A stretch of DNA of 64,000 bases from NCBI RefSeq assembly GCF_006442315.1, contig NZ_VFVY01000014.1:121163-185162 (forward strand). The letters run 5' to 3'. The notes below the pieces were generated by a model. That model saw only the letters and a list, made by a program, of their open reading frames with translations, did not search any database and was not told the DNA's origin. Position 1 is the stretch's first letter. Every line of letters starts with the position of its first letter. A program made the position numbers and the translations under genes. Shown one piece after another: positions 60,311 to 64,000 of this stretch. This DNA is from Mesorhizobium sp. B2-3-4 (GTDB taxonomy: Bacteria > Pseudomonadota > Alphaproteobacteria > Rhizobiales > Rhizobiaceae).

Positions 60311-63291
60311 TGGCCGGCAGTCAGTCAAACCGGCTCGCCAATGGCGGTCTCATCGACCGTTCGGCACCGCTGAGTTTCACCTTCGACGGCAAGAGCTTAT
60401 CCGGCTTCAAGGGCGACACGCTCGCCTCGGCGCTGCTCGCCAGCGGCGTCAAGCTGGTTGGCCGCTCGTTCAAGTACCATCGCCCGCGCGGTATCCTGAC
60501 GGCTGGCTCGGAAGAGCCCAACGCGCTTGTCGAACTGCGCAGCGGCGCGCGGCGCGAGCCGAACACCAAGGCGACGACGGCCGAACTCTATGAAGGCCTC
60601 GAAGCCGCCAGCCAGAACCGCTGGCCGTCGCTCAATTTCGACGTCATGTCGGTCAACCAGTTGTTCGCGCCGATCTTCGTCGCCGGCTTCTACTACAAGA
60701 CCTTCATGTGGCCGGCGAAGTTCTGGGAAGCGATCTACGAGCCGGCGATCCGCCGCGCCGCAGGCCTCGGCCGTGCGGCAACGGTCTCCGACCCCGACCA
60801 CTATGACAAGGCCTGGGCGCATTGCGACGTGGTGATCGCCGGTTCCGGGCCGGCCGGTCTTGCGGCGGCGCTGGCCGCCGGCCGCAGCGGTGCGCGGGTC
60901 ATCCTGTGCGAAGAGGATTTTGTCGTCGGGGGCAGGCTGCTTTCCGATGGCGGCACGATCGACGGGCTGCCGGCGGCCGAGTGGCTGGCGCGCACGCTGG
61001 CCGAACTCGCCTCGCTGCCGGACGTGCGCATCATGACGCGCACGACGCTGTTCGGCGTCTATGACGGCGGCACCTACGGCGCTATCGAGCGCGTCAACGA
61101 CCATCTGCCCTCACCGCCCGAGCATGAGGTTCGGCAGCGTCTGTGGCGGATCGTGGCCAAGCGATGCGTCGTCGCGGCCGGCGCTCTGGAACGGCCGATC
61201 GTCTTTGCCGGCAACGATACGCCCGGCGTGATGATGGCGTCGGCGATGCGCAGCTATATCAGCCGTTATGCGGCAGCGCCGGCAAAACGCATCGCGCTGT
61301 TCACCAACAATGAGCATGGCTGGCGCACGGTCGAAACCGCGCTTGAAGCCGGATTGCAGGTCGCGGCCGTGATCGACGCCAGGGCGGAGGTTTCGCCGGT
61401 ACATCGCTCGCTGGCCAGCAAGGGCGGCTTCCCGGTGCTGCACGGCTCCGTCAGCGGCGTCGACGGCGGCAAGGCCGGCGTGCGCAAGCTCTCCGTTTCG
61501 CTGACCGGCGGCGCGCGCGCCGAAGTGGAAGCCGACGGGCTTGCCGTTTCCGGCGGCTGGAACCCGACGGTCGGCCTTACCTCCTACCATCGCGGCCGGC
61601 CGAAATGGCGCGACGACATCGCGGCCTTCGTTCCGGATGGCGCCCCGCCCGGCATGGTGGCCGTTGGCGCGGCCAACGGCGCCTTCGGTCTCGGCGCCTG
61701 CCTGCGCGAAGGGTTTGAAGCAGGCTCGGCCGCGGCCCGCGATGCCGGGCGCAGCGGCGGTACCGGCTCCACGCCGGTTGCCGACGACGCGGCTTTCTCG
61801 CTGACGCCGCTCTGGCATGTCGCCGGCAAGGGCAAGGCCTTCGTCGACCAGCAGCACGACGTCACCGCGTCGGATATCGAACTGGCCCAGCGCGAAGGGT
61901 TTGAATCGGTCGAGCATCTGAAGCGTTACACCACGCTCGGCATGGCGACCGATCAAGGCAAGACTTCGAATGTCGCCGGCCTCGCCATCATGGCGGCGGT
62001 CTCCGGCCGCTCCATCCCCGAGACCGGCACGACGATCTACCGGCCGCCCTATGTGCCGGTGGCGATCGGCGCCTTTGCCGGCCACCACCGCGATGAGAAT
62101 TTCCATGCGACACGGCTGACGCCGTCGCATCATTGGGCCTCCGAACAGGGCGCGATCTTCGTCGACACCGGGCTGTGGAAGCGTGCGCAATGGTATCCGC
62201 TGGCCGGCGAAAAGGATTGGCTGGAATCGGTGACCCGCGAGGTCAAGGCGGTGCGCTCCGGCGTCGGCTTCTGCGATGTCTCGACGCTCGGCAAGATCGA
62301 CGTGCACGGCCCCGATGCCGGCGCCTTCCTCGACCGCGTCTATATCAACACCTTCTCCAACCTTGCCGTCGGCAAGGCGCGCTACGGGCTGATGCTGCGC
62401 GAGGACGGCATCGTCTATGATGACGGCACGACGTCGCGTCTGGCCGAGGATCATTATTTCCTCACCACCACCACGGCCAAGGCGGGACTGGTGATGCAGC
62501 ATCTCGAATTCTGCCGCCAGGTCCTGTTCCCCGAACTCGACGTGCAACTGACCTCGGTCTCCGACCAGTGGGCGCAGTTCTCCATCGCCGGACCGAAGAC
62601 GCGCGATCTCCTGAAGCAAATCGTCGATCCGACCGAGGACCTCTCCAACGAAGGCTTCCCGTTCATGGGTGCTCGCGAAGTGAAGTTGCGCGGCGGCATC
62701 AAGGCGCGGCTGTTCCGCATTTCCTTCTCTGGAGAGATGGCGTTCGAGATTTCGGTGCCGGCGCGCCATGGCGAGGCGATGGCCCGCAATCTGATGATAG
62801 CCGGCAAGCCGTTCGGCGTGACGCCTTATGGCACCGAGGCGCTCGGCGTCATGCGGGTCGAAAAGGGTCACGTCGCCGGGCCGGAGCTCAGCGGCACCAC
62901 CACCGCTTCCGATCTCGGCCTCGGCAAAATGATGTCGACCAAGAAGGACTTCATTGGCCGTGTGATGGCCGGCCGCGAGGCGCTTGTGGCGCCCGACCGA
63001 CAGGTGGTGGTCGGCATCAAGCCGACCGACAAAGCCCGGCGCCTGCGCTCCGGCGCGCACATCATTCCGAAGGGAGAAATTCCCGGCCCGGACAACGACC
63101 AGGGCTACGTCACCTCGGTCTGCTTCTCGCCGACACTGGACCAGTGGATCGGCCTCGCCCTTGTCGAGCGCGGCCGCGAGCGCTTCGGCGAGATCGTGCA
63201 TGCGCATGACCCGCTGCGCGGCGAGGATTACGATGTCGAACTCTGCAATCCCGTCTTCTACGATCCGGATGGAGGGCGCCAGCGTGGCTGA
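60307..63291 (+). CDS. mgdC: N-methylglutamate dehydrogenase subunit C (sarcosine oxidase alpha-like)
   Basis: A 994-residue SoxA-type protein. The N-terminal ferredoxin-like fold (SFTFDGKSLSGFKGDTLASA, then RSFKYHRPRGILTAG) is followed by a nucleotide-binding domain (VVIAGSGPAGLAAALAAGRSG, near residue 178) with RCVVAAGALERPIVFAGNDTPGVM, and from about residue 600 a GcvT-like domain (CDVSTLGKIDVHGPDAGAFLDRVY) that binds tetrahydrofolate. The last domain traps formaldehyde as methylene-tetrahydrofolate. It starts in an ATGA overlap and overlaps mgdD by 8 bp. Confidence 0.92.
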   Translation: MMAGSQSNRLANGGLIDRSAPLSFTFDGKSLSGFKGDTLASALLASGVKLVGRSFKYHRPRGILTAGSEEPNALVELRSGARREPNTKATTAELYEGLEAASQNRWPSLNFDVMSVNQLFAPIFVAGFYYKTFMWPAKFWEAIYEPAIRRAAGLGRAATVSDPDHYDKAWAHCDVVIAGSGPAGLAAALAAGRSGARVILCEEDFVVGGRLLSDGGTIDGLPAAEWLARTLAELASLPDVRIMTRTTLFGVYDGGTYGAIERVNDHLPSPPEHEVRQRLWRIVAKRCVVAAGALERPIVFAGNDTPGVMMASAMRSYISRYAAAPAKRIALFTNNEHGWRTVETALEAGLQVAAVIDARAEVSPVHRSLASKGGFPVLHGSVSGVDGGKAGVRKLSVSLTGGARAEVEADGLAVSGGWNPTVGLTSYHRGRPKWRDDIAAFVPDGAPPGMVAVGAANGAFGLGACLREGFEAGSAAARDAGRSGGTGSTPVADDAAFSLTPLWHVAGKGKAFVDQQHDVTASDIELAQREGFESVEHLKRYTTLGMATDQGKTSNVAGLAIMAAVSGRSIPETGTTIYRPPYVPVAIGAFAGHHRDENFHATRLTPSHHWASEQGAIFVDTGLWKRAQWYPLAGEKDWLESVTREVKAVRSGVGFCDVSTLGKIDVHGPDAGAFLDRVYINTFSNLAVGKARYGLMLREDGIVYDDGTTSRLAEDHYFLTTTTAKAGLVMQHLEFCRQVLFPELDVQLTSVSDQWAQFSIAGPKTRDLLKQIVDPTEDLSNEGFPFMGAREVKLRGGIKARLFRISFSGEMAFEISVPARHGEAMARNLMIAGKPFGVTPYGTEALGVMRVEKGHVAGPELSGTTTASDLGLGKMMSTKKDFIGRVMAGREALVAPDRQVVVGIKPTDKARRLRSGAHIIPKGEIPGPDNDQGYVTSVCFSPTLDQWIGLALVERGRERFGEIVHAHDPLRGEDYDVELCNPVFYDPDGGRQRG

Positions 63292-63904
63292 GTTTTCCTG
63301 GGATATCCGCAGCCCGCTTGAACGGGCACTCATCACCGGCCCGCATGGAGCCCCAGGTGATACCGTCGTGTCGCTGACCGAAATCCGAAATTTCGATCTC
63401 GTCCAGGTTATGGCGCGGCGCGGCAAGGCGGCCGAAATGGCGACAGCCGCCAAGGCTCGCTTCGGCATTGCCGCACCGGTGAGGCCGCAGACAGCCGCGA
63501 CCGCCGACGCCACCCTGATCTGGTCGGGGCCGGACCAGTTCATGGTGTTGTCGAAAGACGGCAGATATTCGATCGAGGCACTTGCCCCCGGCTTTGCCGG
63601 GTCAGCCTCGCTGTCCGACCAGTCGCATGCCCGCGTACTGATCTGCATTTCGGGGCCGAAGGCACGCACCATGCTGGCCAAGCTGTCGTCGATCGACCTG
63701 CATCCCGCCGTGTTTGGCGTGAGCGCCGCGGCGGCGACCTCGATGGATCATACGAGCGTCACGCTGTGGCGCGGTGCGGATCGCGACGGACAGGCGGTGT
63801 TCAACCTGCTGGTGTTCGCGACCTTTGCCGAGAGCCTGTGGCACACCATTCTGGACTCGGCCGCGGAGTACGGCGTCGCGACCGCGCATTCCGAGGCGCT
63901 TTAA
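63284..63904 (+). CDS. mgdD: N-methylglutamate dehydrogenase subunit D (sarcosine oxidase gamma-like)
   Basis: The 206-residue SoxG-like protein starts at GTG 63284 after GGAGG (an in-frame ATG at 63269 is an alternative). It begins VAEFSWDIRSPLERAL and has VSLTEIRNFDLVQVMARRG, LIWSGPDQFMVLS, and ISGPKARTMLAKLSSIDLHPAVF, the usual gamma-subunit blocks. It completes the dehydrogenase. Only 96 bp of sequence follow, with no gene start that I can support. Confidence 0.88.
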   Translation: MAEFSWDIRSPLERALITGPHGAPGDTVVSLTEIRNFDLVQVMARRGKAAEMATAAKARFGIAAPVRPQTAATADATLIWSGPDQFMVLSKDGRYSIEALAPGFAGSASLSDQSHARVLICISGPKARTMLAKLSSIDLHPAVFGVSAAAATSMDHTSVTLWRGADRDGQAVFNLLVFATFAESLWHTILDSAAEYGVATAHSEAL

Positions 63905-64000
63905 GCTCGCCAATCGAAGATGTCAGCGCCGCCCCTTGTATCTGCACGGAGGAGAGTTTGTGCGATGTAAGCGACTGAGCCTCGGACCGGATGGCCATCC

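Noticed and set aside
61111..63681. An 856-codon minus-strand frame opposite mgdC
   Set aside because: Same reason: it lies fully opposite a well-supported sarcosine-oxidase-like subunit and shows no family features.
58765..63904. Heterotetrameric sarcosine oxidase (soxBDAG)
   Set aside because: The subunit set is the same, but linkage in one operon to mgsABC and gmaS makes N-methylglutamate dehydrogenase more likely. Activity on sarcosine cannot be excluded from sequence.

Overview
The window looks like chromosome of a Mesorhizobium-type alphaproteobacterium (Hyphomicrobiales). GC is high. ABC uptake systems are abundant, each with its own regulator and catabolic enzymes. The intergenic gaps hold palindromic mosaic repeats typical of rhizobia, and there is one small RNA of the rhizobial alpha-r14 (NfeR1-like) type, with three anti-Shine-Dalgarno loops. 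I see no rRNA, tRNA, insertion sequence, phage gene or CRISPR array. The species call is inference from gene content.

Layout. 1-0.9 kb: end of an SRAP-family (SOS-associated) protein and a small CxxC protein. 1-7.2 kb (minus strand): a polyamine-type ABC importer (two permeases, binding protein, ATPase) with an XRE-cupin regulator and an aldehyde dehydrogenase. 7.4-15.4 kb (plus): a sugar-acid type locus with an FAH-family enzyme, two ATPases and two permeases around a single periplasmic binding protein, and a LacI regulator. 15.4-21.1 kb: the small RNA, then a TetR regulator divergent from an RND efflux pump and its membrane fusion protein. 21.1-26.1 kb: a LysR gene, a 2-oxoglutarate/Fe(II) oxygenase with an HxD motif, a GntR regulator with a clean palindromic operator, and two enolase-superfamily enzymes. 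26.3-38.8 kb: a family-5 (peptide/opine type) ABC importer whose operon contains a BisC/TorA-type molybdopterin reductase, then a LysR gene and a second paralogous binding protein with DUF427 and SDR enzymes.

39.2-63.9 kb is the most coherent region, a nearly complete methylated-amine catabolic island. It holds a TMAO-type importer (tmoXWV), trimethylamine monooxygenase (tmm), an XRE-cupin regulator, dimethylamine monooxygenase (dmmDABC), a transport cluster of three tiny membrane proteins plus an APC permease, two unknown small proteins, and the N-methylglutamate pathway (mgsABC, gmaS, mgdABCD). Predicted flow: trimethylamine to TMAO (Tmm); dimethylamine to methylamine plus formaldehyde (Dmm); methylamine to gamma-glutamylmethylamide (GmaS) to N-methylglutamate (Mgs) to glutamate plus methylene-tetrahydrofolate (Mgd). 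The TMAO demethylase Tdm, which would join the first two parts, is not in the window. A short element, ATTTCA followed by two pyrimidines or YG, recurs upstream of tmoX, tmm, dmmD and mgsA and may mark a shared regulon.

All start sites, operons and functions were inferred by reading the sequence. No database search was run.
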